Assembly (NCBI GenBank): GCA_022709695.1
Contig: JAKLII010000007.1
Coordinates: 1-64,000 of the forward strand
Length of the DNA: 64,000 nt
Direction of reading: 5' to 3'
Origin: Bacteroidota bacterium
Lineage (GTDB): Bacteria > Bacteroidota > Bacteroidia > Bacteroidales > SKPS01
Part shown: positions 1-10,900 of the stretch, in pieces
How positions within the stretch are numbered: the stretch's first letter is position 1
Layout of the letters: each line of letters opens with the position of its first letter
Translations under genes and position numbers: made by a program
Notes under the pieces: model-generated
What the model saw: only the letters and a program-made list of their open reading frames with translations
Database searches by the model: none
Told to the model about the DNA's origin: nothing

Positions 1-2730
1 CCCGATGGTGATGGCCAGGCCGTAATCGAGCAGCAGCTGCTCGTTGGCTACTTCAATGGTTTTCTGGGAAGCGATGGTGTCTTTCACATCGCCGTGCTCA
101 TAATAGAGTGTCCAGCGGGTGGAACCGACCGGAAGGGTGTTGTCGAACTTCAGGGTGAACTTGCCGGGTTTTACGTTCAGCGGGTCCACCACTTTCACGT
201 TGATGGGACCTTGTCCGTTCAGGTACACCGGATTCTCAATTCTATGGGGAGCTCCCTCCATGATTTTGTCGATGCTCTCTTTGGTAAGGTCTACGACCAT
301 TCCGCCGTTGCCGTTCCCTTCGATACGGGTGATGGAGGGGCCGTCGCCGTATTCAGATTTCAGCACTGTACCGCCCTTTTCAGGAGAGGGGATGTGCGGG
401 ATAGCCGGGATCGCCACGATGGAGCCACCGGATTGGGTCTTACGGCTGGCCATGTAGGGCATCTTCTGTCCGCGCAGGTATTCCGGCAGGGCAGGATCGA
501 TTTTGTAGGGCAGGAATTCGTTGTGGGCGTAAGCGATGGCAATGAAGTAGTACTTCTTGTTGTTGATCAGCTTCTTGTCCTTGGAGGCGAACTTGTCTTC
601 GGTAATCCTGATGGAATGGAAGAGTCCCTGGTTGGCACCGTTCACTTTCTCGCGGGGGACGTGCAGCCCCAGGTAACCGTCGAATTCGTAATTGATGATC
701 CTGGCAATGGAGTCTTTGATGTCGCACTGGGCCACCAGGCGCACCTTGTCGGCGTTGCCGGCTTCGATGTCAGAACCGGTTACGGTGGCATCTGCTACCT
801 GATAGATCATGTACCCCTGGAACTTGTAAGTTGAATCTCCGCGCTCATTTGAGGGTACTGTGTCAGGAAAAGCAATGGAAGGATCGTAGATTGAATAATC
901 TTCATTGTAGTTCGGGTTGTTTTTCCGGTTCACAAGATAAAGGATCAGCTCCTTGTCAAGTTCCTGAACGATCAGATCCGGAGCATCAGGGCCTTCAACA
1001 ATCGCAAAACAGTTCTCAAATAACCTCTGGCACTTGTCATCCACAATACGCAGTAATTCAACCGAGGCCCAGGTTCCACCGGAAGTGGCACGTGCCCAGG
1101 GAATACCCACTGTAATGTAGTTTACAGCACCTGACTCAAGGGTAAACGGACCTGCCGACTGCATAAAACGGCGGTCATAAGGTTGATTTCCGGCTTCCTT
1201 TTCACTCCAGAATTTCGGCCCGTTGGGAGGACTTCCACCGGTACCCCAGTTGCATGGGTCGGAGTCTCCCGGGAACATGAAGTCGCATTCGGGGCCGTAG
1301 GATCCCGGTGAACTCTGGTGGGCATTCCCGCCATAAATCATCTTGGTGCCATCCTTCCAGATACCCCTGAGGAAGTTGTAGTATTCCACTGCAACACTCG
1401 GATCAGTCATGTAAGCTGCCGATCCTGTATTATTATGGTATACAAACCTGCGCATTCCGAAACGCTCATTGTCGATGATGGTATCACCGAAGTTCACTCC
1501 GTTGATGGATACATCACATACCTGGGTCTTGGTTGCGCTCAGGGTATCACCGCTGATTGAATCAATCACATATACCCATGTGTGTTTCGGATTATCGATG
1601 CCATCAGCATCCATGTAGGGTCCCTGGAAGAAGTCAACGCCAACGGCTGGGGGGTTGGCACCATAAGCCCATGCCTGTCCTGCTCCGTCTATTTCAGGGC
1701 CATTGTAAGAGTAACCCAATCCACGAAGCACATCGCAACCCACATAGTCATCATATGCATACCCGAGATCGGTGTCAACCCACTGTGAAAAGTAGGTTTC
1801 CCGCAGGCGGAATGTGGAGCGGTTGATGATTTCGTATGAGTAGAAGGTCATATCATTGATTTCATCGCTGGTGGTAAACCCGAAAGCCTGCGCACGGATC
1901 TCAAGTCCAATAGGTTCACCACCGGTTTCGGAGTGGATATTCCCTTTGTCGTTGAATACCCACCAGATGGTTTTGTCTCCCTTGAGGATCTGGTCTGCAA
2001 GTTTGCCGCCCTTGCTAACTCCTGTGGTAGTCTCCAATGTAGGCATATCGCTCTTGCAGAGCTTGTTTGCACGGTCAAAATCGTAGTAAGGATAATCACC
2101 AAGTTCCCATTCGTAAATTCCATTCTGGTTCCGGTCGAAGAAAGGTGCAAGATATGGGGTTTGCCCCTTTGCGGTATTGCCTTCCCATGGCCACTCCTGG
2201 ATCACTTTCGGCGGAGCCGGGTAGTCAATGGTGGGTACAAACTGCCCTGTTGCATCATCGATATGAGATAGAAATTCAGCTACTTCAGCACGGGTAATCA
2301 CAAAGTGACGGTCATATTCCGAGCAGGTCTCGGCATCAATGGCAGCAGTTCCGTCAATGGTCAGGGGCCCCGGCCAGTAGTCGTTCCCCACCTGACGGTA
2401 ACGCAAGGCAGCCAGCTTAAGCTGGTCGTTTACATCAAGACCTCCGATCCAGAGAGATGCAGAATACATCGACATCTTCTTTGACCCTTTGGGGATTTCA
2501 TACTCGGGCTCTCCCTGCAGGTCCCACCACATGTCACCACCGGTATTGATACGGGTACGCACGTTGTTTACATCCAATTCCGTAGCGCTTGTTGCCGGAA
2601 GGCACCCGGCCGCTATTTTCTTGTTTCCTCCGGATGGGGTAACCACTCCCGGAACTTTCTCTGCATAGGATTGGGTAGCGAAAGCCATCAGGGCTAACAC
2701 TGCCAGCAGAAATTTCACTGTTCTTTTCAT
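1..2730 (-). CDS. Large secreted protein, probable T9SS substrate (3' end outside window)
   Basis: The reverse strand reads open from an ATG at 2730 to the window edge, so at least 910 residues are present and the C-terminus is missing. The protein starts with a Sec signal peptide (about 1-23, ending SYA) followed by a long Tyr/Trp/Asp-rich region with no transmembrane segment. It contains acidic stretches such as DRNQNGIYEWELGDYP, which resemble calcium-binding or dockerin-like turns. Proteins of this type in Bacteroidales usually end in a T9SS sorting domain; that part lies beyond the window, so the sorting route is inferred. The gene begins 47 bp after the stop of the TonB receptor upstream and is probably cotranscribed with it. 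Function unknown; likely a cell-surface or exported protein. Confidence 0.8.
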   Translation of the reverse strand, partial: MKRTVKFLLAVLALMAFATQSYAEKVPGVVTPSGGNKKIAAGCLPATSATELDVNNVRTRINTGGDMWWDLQGEPEYEIPKGSKKMSMYSASLWIGGLDVNDQLKLAALRYRQVGNDYWPGPLTIDGTAAIDAETCSEYDRHFVITRAEVAEFLSHIDDATGQFVPTIDYPAPPKVIQEWPWEGNTAKGQTPYLAPFFDRNQNGIYEWELGDYPYYDFDRANKLCKSDMPTLETTTGVSKGGKLADQILKGDKTIWWVFNDKGNIHSETGGEPIGLEIRAQAFGFTTSDEINDMTFYSYEIINRSTFRLRETYFSQWVDTDLGYAYDDYVGCDVLRGLGYSYNGPEIDGAGQAWAYGANPPAVGVDFFQGPYMDADGIDNPKHTWVYVIDSISGDTLSATKTQVCDVSINGVNFGDTIIDNERFGMRRFVYHNNTGSAAYMTDPSVAVEYYNFLRGIWKDGTKMIYGGNAHQSSPGSYGPECDFMFPGDSDPCNWGTGGSPPNGPKFWSEKEAGNQPYDRRFMQSAGPFTLESGAVNYITVGIPWARATSGGTWASVELLRIVDDKCQRLFENCFAIVEGPDAPDLIVQELDKELILYLVNRKNNPNYNEDYSIYDPSIAFPDTVPSNERGDSTYKFQGYMIYQVADATVTGSDIEAGNADKVRLVAQCDIKDSIARIINYEFDGYLGLHVPREKVNGANQGLFHSIRITEDKFASKDKKLINNKKYYFIAIAYAHNEFLPYKIDPALPEYLRGQKMPYMASRKTQSGGSIVAIPAIPHIPSPEKGGTVLKSEYGDGPSITRIEGNGNGGMVVDLTKESIDKIMEGAPHRIENPVYLNGQGPINVKVVDPLNVKPGKFTLKFDNTLPVGSTRWTLYYEHGDVKDTIASQKTIEVANEQLLLDYGLAITIG

Positions 2731-2777
2731 GTTTGTATGAGTGTTAATTATATCTTTTTCTTGTCTTGTACACCTTA

Positions 2778-5700
2778 TCAGATACTGATCATCAAACCAA
2801 TCCTGATCCTGCGCGGCGATGAATAGTTGTACGGATCATTCACAGCGATGCTGTACATATCGCGATAAGCCTGCGGATCACGCTGTTCATTGATCTGGGT
2901 CTGGTATTCTGCTGCGGCCAGATATCCGTCATCGTCAGGGTTACCGGTTGCCCTGTAAACTCCCATGATGTTTTTGGTATTCAGTACATTCAGCACCTGA
3001 ACATACACATTCATGAAAGCCTGTTTGTCTTTGTCCTTACCCCATGCCAGCATGATATCACGGTCAATACGGCCATCAATGGAGAACTGCCATGGAAGTC
3101 TGGATCCGTTGATCGAACCCTGAAGGATGGCACCGCCGGTGAGCAGGGAAGGATATACCGTACTGGATTTGCTGTAAGGTACTCCTGAACCGCCCCTGAA
3201 GGTGAAGTTAACACCGGTGGCCTCCAGCAATTTGATGGTTTTGGTGGTTCCGTCGGACATCTTGCGGGTCATCACCGGTCCGTTGTAACGTTTTCCTGCA
3301 TCAAAACGGTAGTCGATAACCGTAGAAATCGCATGGCGACGGTCAAATGACAGCGGGTTGGTAGTTCTCAAGTTAGGCTGACCTGAACGGATCAAAGCGG
3401 ATGCTGACTCTTCATTGGAACCGGTTCCATCGGCAAACTGCATGGTATAGCTGGCTTTAATCCAGATGTTTCCGGTTCGACGCAGGTCGTATGAAACGGT
3501 ATACCCCTTTACGGTACCAAAGTCGAGGTTGTTGTAGGAGTAATAATTGGTGGGATAAGCTCCTGAAAAACGGTATGCCTGTACCAGATCGCGCATCTCG
3601 CGATAGAAAGCAGACAACTTGAGGGAAGAATTGGCATTCAGCTTTTGCTGGAAACCAAGTTCATAGTCAACGGTACGTTCAGGCAGAAGATCCGGATTAT
3701 TGATGGAACTGCTTCCAAAATTATTGATAAAGAGGTACTCGATCGGGTTCATCCGGTTTCCATAGGTAGGCCTTTTCGACAACACATCGTAGTGGGCGAA
3801 GAAAAGCGCTTCGTCAGAAATCGGGAAGGAGAAGGAAATGCGGGGCAGGAAGTTGGCTTGAGGTTCATAATCCTTAAAAGCACTGGAATTCACCTCTTTC
3901 TGATCAGGATTCACCAAATAAGGGGCAATACCTGTAGCGGTTTCAAGCACCTTCGGATCGGAAATCTCGGTTCCCTGGGCATTGTACCAGCGGCTTCCGT
4001 CGCGATATCCCACTACTGCCGATGGGTTTTTAATATCGTTCACATATACTACATAGTTATCACCCATGTTGTTCGGGTGATCAATGGCAACGCCATCAAT
4101 TTCAGACACCTCTTTCACTGTCCTTGCTTCGTAGAGCAGATAGGGGTCTTTCAGCACCTTCTGGTTGGCATCAAAACGGTCAACGCGGATACCAACATTA
4201 AAGATCAGGTCGCGGAAGGCAAACTTGTCCTCCACATAACCGGCCATATAAATCGGTTCAAACGGTGCAATGGGCCTCAGGTATCTGCCATCATCCGATT
4301 TTTTTGTGAAGAAATCATCCAGGCTGGGCTTATAGTCCAGGAGTTTTCCCGTATGATCGTATCCGTAATAGCCAACCAGGGCATTGCTTCCTGACCGGAG
4401 TAATTCATCTGCGGCAAAATAATCGATCTTAAAGTCCTTCGTGGGATCCAGGTTGTCTACATCGATCCAGTCGAGTTCGCCATACCCTAATTCCTTACGA
4501 AGGTTATAGTCGAAATAAAACTGGGATTGTTTGTCAAGGAGCCTGTCATAATTAATGGTATCCTGGAATACCCCGTTGTTATCCAATACAGCATGTGGAT
4601 TGCTCTTGTCAAGTTCGCGGATGTGCCAGTTGGCATACTGACGCATTACAGTCCAGAGGGCTGTTGTGGCAAGGGAATAAGCCCTGTCAACCCGTTGCTC
4701 ATACTGGAGCCCGAATTGAATGGAGTGGTTTCCGATATCGGCAGAGGCATGGGCATTGACCCCGATCTGGGTACCAAGGGATTTGCTGTATGAGCCATAA
4801 GGGGAACCCACATTGGGGAACAGACTGTTCACGCCATCAGGCCCGTCACCATTCAGGAGACCCTGCCCTGCCTGCACCAGCATGTAGTTTGCATAGTACC
4901 CCGAATAGAGGTCATAAAGGCTGTAATACTGGTCGGTATAGTTGGAAAGCAGCGGGTTGATCTCTGAACGTTCGAATGTGTACAGGGTATCCCTGAACCC
5001 GTTATGAATCCAGACATTCTTGTATCCGGTTACTTCATCGTCGCCGAGTTCGTAGCTGTTCGTTTTGTAGGTCTTGAATTTGCCCACATAACCGTATTTG
5101 AAAACATCATCCTTGTGGTCCCGGTGTTCCGACTTGCTTGCGGTGCGGGTATAATTGGCGTTAATGGAGTAGTACAGGTTTTTAATCAGCGCACCGCTCT
5201 GCTGGTTGCTTTCGAACCGCTGGGTGTACCTTCCGAAGATGCTGTATTCACTGAAGGTGCTGTGTCCGCGCGTATCGGGGTTGAAGAGGGCGCTGCGGGT
5301 TGACCATGCATCAGCATCGCTGTAATTCCAGCGGGCACCAACGGAGAAATTGGCGGTTTTGGAAACACGCACATCGATTTTCCCCGACAGGCTGGCCCCC
5401 ATAGAAGTGTTGTACTGATTGGCTTTCAACAGGATCATGTCGTCTTTGCGGACAAACTCTGAATTGGGAAAAGACCCGAATCCGGTTCCTGAAGGACGGA
5501 GAGGATTCTCGCGCAGATATTCAAGTACCTCAGGCTTAACAGTCCAGGTTCCTCCGTATGCCGGAGCATCGTCTCCCCTGTAATTCAATTCGCCTGACAC
5601 AAAATATCCGATTACTGACCTTTTCTGGTCGTTCTCCTCCCTGATGAGCAGTGGCCCCTGGAAGTTGAACCCGAGCAGGTTGTATCCATAGGGGTCAGTG

Positions 5701-6425
5701 AGTTGGGATGACACCAGCTCCATTCCGGCTCCAAATTGTCTGGAGGGCCCTTTGGTGGTAATGGAGATAATACCACCGGTTGCATCCCCGTACATGGCCG
5801 GAAGACCACCGGTGATTACCGACACCTGGTCGATGGCAGCCTGGGGAACGCCACTGGACCCCCTGACTCTTACACCATCTACGTAGGTAACGGTACCACT
5901 GGCACGCTGTCCGCGGATACCTCCGATATTACCGTTTTCGTCGGTAAAAACTCCCCCTACGGTGGCGGCTACCGATGCAGCACTACGCCCTGGCATCTTT
6001 TTAATCTCCTCAGAGGTCATGGTTCCCCCTGATTGCGTCTGATCCTTGTCGATAAGCGGCACAGCATATTCGGTTACCACATAAGTGGTCATCACCGTTT
6101 GGGTCGGTTTCATCTCCAGGTTGTAGAATACCACCTGACCACTTTTGATGATAATCCCCTTGATTTTCTGTGGTTCAAAACCCACATAACTGATCACGAG
6201 GTCATAGGTCCCCGGGTTGATCGGCCTGATGTGGTATTCCCCCTGAAAATCAGAAGTACCCCCGGTTACCATGTGACCGCCCGATTCAATGACGATATTG
6301 GCAAACGGAATAGGCTCCTTGCTGTCCTTGTTCGTGATCTTACCCTTCAAGGACCCCGCCTGTGAAAAAACCAGCATCGTGGATGCCAGTACTACAGCAA
6401 CAGTTAAAAGTAATTTTTGAAACAT
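2778..6425 (-). CDS. TonB-dependent receptor with carboxypeptidase-like regulatory domain
   Basis: A 1215-residue outer-membrane receptor. Residues 1-22 are a signal peptide. Residues about 25-105 form the CarboxypepD_reg-like beta-sandwich (start GSLKGKITNKDSKEPIPFAN), followed by the plug domain (about 135-230, with GGIRGQRASGTVTYVDGVRV and ITGGLPAMYGDATGGIISI). The rest is a beta-barrel rich in aromatic residues and alternating strands. The length and domain order fit the large Bacteroidetes receptor class, but no SusD-like partner is adjacent, so calling it SusC would be unsafe. The neighbour downstream is a large secreted protein, 47 bp away. The substrate cannot be read from sequence. 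It imports or binds a ligand at the outer membrane using TonB energy. Confidence 0.93.
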   Translation of the reverse strand: MFQKLLLTVAVVLASTMLVFSQAGSLKGKITNKDSKEPIPFANIVIESGGHMVTGGTSDFQGEYHIRPINPGTYDLVISYVGFEPQKIKGIIIKSGQVVFYNLEMKPTQTVMTTYVVTEYAVPLIDKDQTQSGGTMTSEEIKKMPGRSAASVAATVGGVFTDENGNIGGIRGQRASGTVTYVDGVRVRGSSGVPQAAIDQVSVITGGLPAMYGDATGGIISITTKGPSRQFGAGMELVSSQLTDPYGYNLLGFNFQGPLLIREENDQKRSVIGYFVSGELNYRGDDAPAYGGTWTVKPEVLEYLRENPLRPSGTGFGSFPNSEFVRKDDMILLKANQYNTSMGASLSGKIDVRVSKTANFSVGARWNYSDADAWSTRSALFNPDTRGHSTFSEYSIFGRYTQRFESNQQSGALIKNLYYSINANYTRTASKSEHRDHKDDVFKYGYVGKFKTYKTNSYELGDDEVTGYKNVWIHNGFRDTLYTFERSEINPLLSNYTDQYYSLYDLYSGYYANYMLVQAGQGLLNGDGPDGVNSLFPNVGSPYGSYSKSLGTQIGVNAHASADIGNHSIQFGLQYEQRVDRAYSLATTALWTVMRQYANWHIRELDKSNPHAVLDNNGVFQDTINYDRLLDKQSQFYFDYNLRKELGYGELDWIDVDNLDPTKDFKIDYFAADELLRSGSNALVGYYGYDHTGKLLDYKPSLDDFFTKKSDDGRYLRPIAPFEPIYMAGYVEDKFAFRDLIFNVGIRVDRFDANQKVLKDPYLLYEARTVKEVSEIDGVAIDHPNNMGDNYVVYVNDIKNPSAVVGYRDGSRWYNAQGTEISDPKVLETATGIAPYLVNPDQKEVNSSAFKDYEPQANFLPRISFSFPISDEALFFAHYDVLSKRPTYGNRMNPIEYLFINNFGSSSINNPDLLPERTVDYELGFQQKLNANSSLKLSAFYREMRDLVQAYRFSGAYPTNYYSYNNLDFGTVKGYTVSYDLRRTGNIWIKASYTMQFADGTGSNEESASALIRSGQPNLRTTNPLSFDRRHAISTVIDYRFDAGKRYNGPVMTRKMSDGTTKTIKLLEATGVNFTFRGGSGVPYSKSSTVYPSLLTGGAILQGSINGSRLPWQFSIDGRIDRDIMLAWGKDKDKQAFMNVYVQVLNVLNTKNIMGVYRATGNPDDDGYLAAAEYQTQINEQRDPQAYRDMYSIAVNDPYNYSSPRRIRIGLMISI

Positions 6426-6541
6426 ATCGGTAATTTTATGTGATGATTCAGGTTATGGTGCTTTAAAAATGGGCGTAAATGTAACCAAAAATTTACATAG
6501 CGAACAAAATAAATTCATGTGACTCTCTACAGTATTGAACA

Positions 6542-7018
6542 TCAGACATTAGGCCTTTCAAGGATCGTTTGGTAGATAAAGGCTGTCCTGATATCGATGG
6601 GATCACCGGGATGCCAGCGGTGCCTTCCCCCTGCTTTCCGGGTGCTGCCTGATGGCTTGTGAAGTTCATCCTCGTGCAGATCATCAGAGGGCGCCGGGAC
6701 AGAGAGCTCGCTCATGGCAGTTGAAGTGGTATACACTGGTGGCTGCCATTCGTATTCACTGATCGACTCCAATGAGCCTCCCAAAGGTTTGAGGGTTTCC
6801 AGGGATTCTGCTTCCTGTTCCGTATGACTTACCGATCGCTTCGAAGGATTCATCACCTTCTTCAGGATGTCCTCAAAATCCTCAAAATCAACCGGGTCGG
6901 CTGCTACGGGTTTCGGTGGCTGGACCGCTGCTGCCTGCCCCTTTTTCTTCACAGCTTTAACAATATTGATGATCACCGTTATTACGATAATCAGAATAAA
7001 CAACACATCCTGATCCAT
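6542..7018 (-). CDS. Small membrane-anchored hypothetical protein
   Basis: A 158-residue protein starting at the ATG at 7018 (MDQDVLFILI). An upstream in-frame ATG at 7093 would add 25 residues ahead of the membrane segment and is less likely. Residues 5-19 form one hydrophobic segment, followed at once by a basic stretch (KAVKKKG), so the protein is anchored at its N-terminus with the rest in the cytoplasm. The tail is Pro/Glu/Ser-rich and probably disordered, and ends ...TAFIYQTILERPNV. I do not recognise a named domain. It stands alone between the TonB receptor and the LytTR regulator. Confidence 0.7.
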   Translation of the reverse strand: MDQDVLFILIIVITVIINIVKAVKKKGQAAAVQPPKPVAADPVDFEDFEDILKKVMNPSKRSVSHTEQEAESLETLKPLGGSLESISEYEWQPPVYTTSTAMSELSVPAPSDDLHEDELHKPSGSTRKAGGRHRWHPGDPIDIRTAFIYQTILERPNV

Positions 7019-7199
7019 AAAAATGGTTTTTTTTGCGCTGCTAAAATAGAAAAACGGAATGAATCCTGCACCCTGTTTTTTACCCCATACCAAAAAACTT
7101 TGTCAAAGAACCGGGTGTAAAAATAGCAGGTTTCCTGCAACCCGAAAAACCGGAAACAGAAAACGGCATGAAAGGATAAGTTTAAGGAATCCCGGCAGG

Positions 7200-7964
7200 T
7201 TATCTCGATGAGATCAGATGGATCTCCTCCTGGATTTTTTCCCGTTTCCTTCTTGATACTGGCACCATCGTGCCGTCAGTCAGCAACAGGAATCCGCCTT
7301 CGGTTTTTACATAGCTTTTAATATACTGAATGTTCACCAGATGGGATTTGTGGGGCCTCAGGAATCCGAATTCCGACAAAAGCTCTTCGTGTTCTTTCAG
7401 GGTCTTCGATACCATGATGGGCTTCCGGTCGCGCATAAAAAACCGTGTGTAGTAGTCATCCGATTCACACCGAATGATGTCCCTGATATCAATCACATGC
7501 ATCCCTTCAGCAGTCGAAAGGATAATTTTCTTCGACGGGGCCGATTTCTCCCGTTCATTTTCAAGCAACACCTTGATGTGCTGGTTAATGGTCCCGTCAC
7601 CCTTCTTTCTCAGGGCTTTGTCCACGGCAAGCTTAAGCTCTGCCGGAACAATGGGCTTCAGAAGATAATCAAGGGCTGAATACCTGATCGCCTTGATGGC
7701 ATATTGATCGTAAGCAGTGGTGAAGATCACCTCAAAGCTGATCTCATCAAGGGTTTCCAATAGTTTAAAGCCGCTGCCGTCAGGCATTTGAATATCAAGG
7801 AATACTACCTCAGGTTTGTACTTCCTGATGGCATCAAGACCGGTTCTGTACCCGTCAGCTTCAGCCACTATCTCCACTGTATCGCTGCAATATCTGCGCA
7901 GCAATCCTGTAAGGGTCTCACGGCTCCTGAGTTCGTCCTCAACAATAATTGCTCTGATCTTCAT
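7200..7964 (-). CDS. LytTR-family response regulator
   Basis: A 254-residue regulator with an N-terminal receiver domain (1-120) and a C-terminal LytTR DNA-binding domain (about 145-250). The acidic pocket is present (VEDE at 8-11), the phosphoacceptor is Asp57 (FLDIQMPDG) and the conserved Lys is in LLKP. LytTR hallmarks FLRPHKSHLVN and the basic tail RRKREKIQEE are present. It lies 23 bp downstream of a LytS-type sensor kinase on the same strand and is almost certainly its partner. It would bind promoter repeats when phosphorylated. Its targets cannot be read from this window. Confidence 0.95.
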   Translation of the reverse strand: MKIRAIIVEDELRSRETLTGLLRRYCSDTVEIVAEADGYRTGLDAIRKYKPEVVFLDIQMPDGSGFKLLETLDEISFEVIFTTAYDQYAIKAIRYSALDYLLKPIVPAELKLAVDKALRKKGDGTINQHIKVLLENEREKSAPSKKIILSTAEGMHVIDIRDIIRCESDDYYTRFFMRDRKPIMVSKTLKEHEELLSEFGFLRPHKSHLVNIQYIKSYVKTEGGFLLLTDGTMVPVSRRKREKIQEEIHLISSR

Positions 7965-7987
7965 ATAGATGTATGTTTTATGTTGAT

Positions 7988-10900
7988 TTAAATATCGATG
8001 CTTGGCATTTTTACCTCAACCCTGGTACCTGCGGGTTTACCGTCTTCGTCTGTCTTGTCGGTTACTTTTACCTGTACGTCAACACCTTTGCTTCGGTCAA
8101 GGAGCTCAAGCCTTTGCTGGGTAATCATCATCCCGCTCGATTTTCGTTCCAGCCCCGATTCCAGCGATTTCTGCCTGGCAGCTTCCCTGCCCACACCATC
8201 ATCCTCAATCACACAATACAGGTAATCCTCTCGCTGTTCAATGCTGATGAAAACTTCCCCCTTCCCCTCTTTGTACAGGATTCCGTGAATGATGGCATTC
8301 TCAACGTAGGGCTGGAGGATCATCGGGGGTATTCCCGTGAACTCCTGATCAATTTCATCATCCACCTCAATCCTCCAGGTAAATTTATCGTTGAACCTGA
8401 GTTGCTCAATCTCCAGGTAATAGGAGAGGGCTGCCAGTTCCTCCTTAACGGGAATGTACGATTCCCGGCTGTTGACCAGCACCTGCCGCATCAGCCTGGC
8501 AAATTTGGCCAGGTATTCAATGGCAGTGTCTGCATCATTGTTGATCATGTAACTCTGGATCGAGTTCAGGGTGTTGAAGATAAAATGGGGGTTCATCTGC
8601 AGCCTCAGGGCTTTCTGCTCTAATTCTGCAAACTGCCGCTCCATCGCCAGAAACTGCTTTTCTATCTGGTGTTTGCGGTTAATTCGCCGAAGCCTGTTGA
8701 CAATCAGAGTGACTATCAGGAATCCTACCGTAAGGGTAAGCAGGATTCTGAACAGCCAGGTAGCATACCAGGGAGGGGTGATGATCACGGTAACGGCAAT
8801 CCCCTGGTCATTCCAGATCCCATCGTTGTTCGAACCCTTTACCCTGAACCGATACCTGCCCGGGGGCACATTGGTATATTGTGCCAAACGGTCATAGGCA
8901 TCCGTGGTGTTCCATGATTTCTCAAAATTCTCCAGATAATAGCGGTACTGGTTTTTTGCAGGGTTGGCAAAATCAAGGGCTGAGAAAGTGAAAGCAAAGA
9001 AGTTTTCACTGTACTTCAGATAGATGGTATCTCCGTCGAATAACTCACGGTGTACCATCCGGTCGAAAATATAAAACCCGGATACGGCAATTCTGGCCGG
9101 GTTTATATTCTTTCGGATTTCATCCGGGTAAAAGGTATTGAATCCATTCATCCCTCCGAAAAAGAGCCTCCCTTTTCTCGTGCGAAGCGATGCACCCAGG
9201 TTGAACTCATTGCTCTGAATCCCGTCTTTCAGTCCATAGGTAACAAACGTCTCATTCGCAATATTGAACCTGGCAAGCCCCCGGTTGGTTGGCACCCACA
9301 GGTTCCCGGTTCCGTCATCAACAACCCTGTATACCACGTTGTTGGGGAGTCCGTCTTTTTCAGTGAAAAACCGGTACGTGCCATTCCCGGGATGATATTT
9401 CATCAGTCCCCCTCCAAAAGTGCTGACCCAGAAAACCCCGTTCGGATCTTCATAGATACCCGAAGTCCTCTTCTGTCCGGAGGTAAGCATATCCATGCCG
9501 ATGCCGGATGCACGGTAGAACCGCTCACTCATCCTGTCCAGCCAGCACAACCCACCGGATGTGGCAATCCAGAGCATTCCCTGTCTGTCGAACATGATGT
9601 CGAAGATCACATTATCCGGCAGCGTGAAAGGGGTATTGTCGGACTGAAAGAAATTCCTGAATGTTTCGGTTTTTCTGTCAAACCGGCTCAGACCCCTTTC
9701 CGTACCGATCCAAAGATACCCTTGCGGATCCTCAAGAATCTTCCATACAAAATTGTTGGAAAGGCTCTCAGGTTGCTGATCCTTCGCCGTAAAATGCCTG
9801 ATGCTACGCGTACGGGTGTTATAGCTGGTGATGCCTCCATTTGAACCGATCCACAAAGTCCCGTCGCGCGTGCGGTAAAAAGTCCTGACAAGTCCGCTCA
9901 CCAGTGGGGTTGGCATTCCCGAAGGGGATTTTGGCAAACTGAAAGCAAAGGTTTCAGGATTGAACAGATTCACGCCGTTTTCACTCCCGATCCAGATCGT
10001 CCCGTCCACGTCTTCAAAAAATCCGAAAACCACATCCCCCAGTAAACTGGCCGGATCTCCCGGAATATGTCTGAAATGCCTGAACTTGCTCGAATTACGG
10101 TCAAATTTGTTGAGCCCGCTGTAAGTGCCAACCCAGATGATACCCGCCTTGTCCTGGTACAATGAGTAAACCTGATCGTTCGAAAGGCTCTGCTGGTTGT
10201 TTTTTTCTGATCTGAGCCTGATGATTTCCGAATTTTCGGGATCATACAGTATAACCCCCCTTCCGTTGGTGGCCAGCCAAAGCACCCCGGCGTCGTCAGC
10301 CAGGATATCATAGATGTGGTCATCGTTCAGTGGTTTGCCTTTGGAGATCTCTACCTTGATTCTCCTGATACTCTTCTGTATGGGGTCCACAACAAATAAC
10401 CCGTTCTCTGAACCTGTCCATAATTTCCCGTTATACCACTCCAGACTGAAAACGGAAGATTTGCCAAGCTCGTTTGCAAATACCGTTTCCCCCAATCTTT
10501 CAAAGACTTTTCGGCTGGGGTTGAAATGGTCGAGGCCACTAAAGGTGCCAACCCATATATGCCCCCTGCCGTCACAGAGAATGGCGTTTACCCAGCTGTT
10601 ACTCAGGCTATTTCGTTTACCGGGATCATGGCGGTAACTTTCAAATTTTCCGGTTTTTCTCCGGAAAATACTGATTCCACGCGTGGTCCCAACCCAGATA
10701 TCCCCTGCATGGTCCATGGCCAGACAGTTTATCCGGTTGTAAATCAACGACCCGTCATCACGATGATCATGCTTGTACTGCGTGAATTTGTCGGTTGACC
10801 GGTCATACACATTCAGGCCATCCTCAGTGCCAATCCAGATGAGCCCTTGAGGGTCTTCCAGCAAGGCTGATACATTCTGGCTGCTTAACCCGTTCTCTTC

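Noticed and set aside
3645..4394. 249-residue forward open frame inside the TonB receptor
   Set aside because: It is antisense to a clear receptor gene and has no recognisable domain.
2778..6425. A SusC/SusD pair
   Set aside because: The neighbour at 1-2730 has no SusD features such as TPR helices; it is a secreted beta-rich protein.
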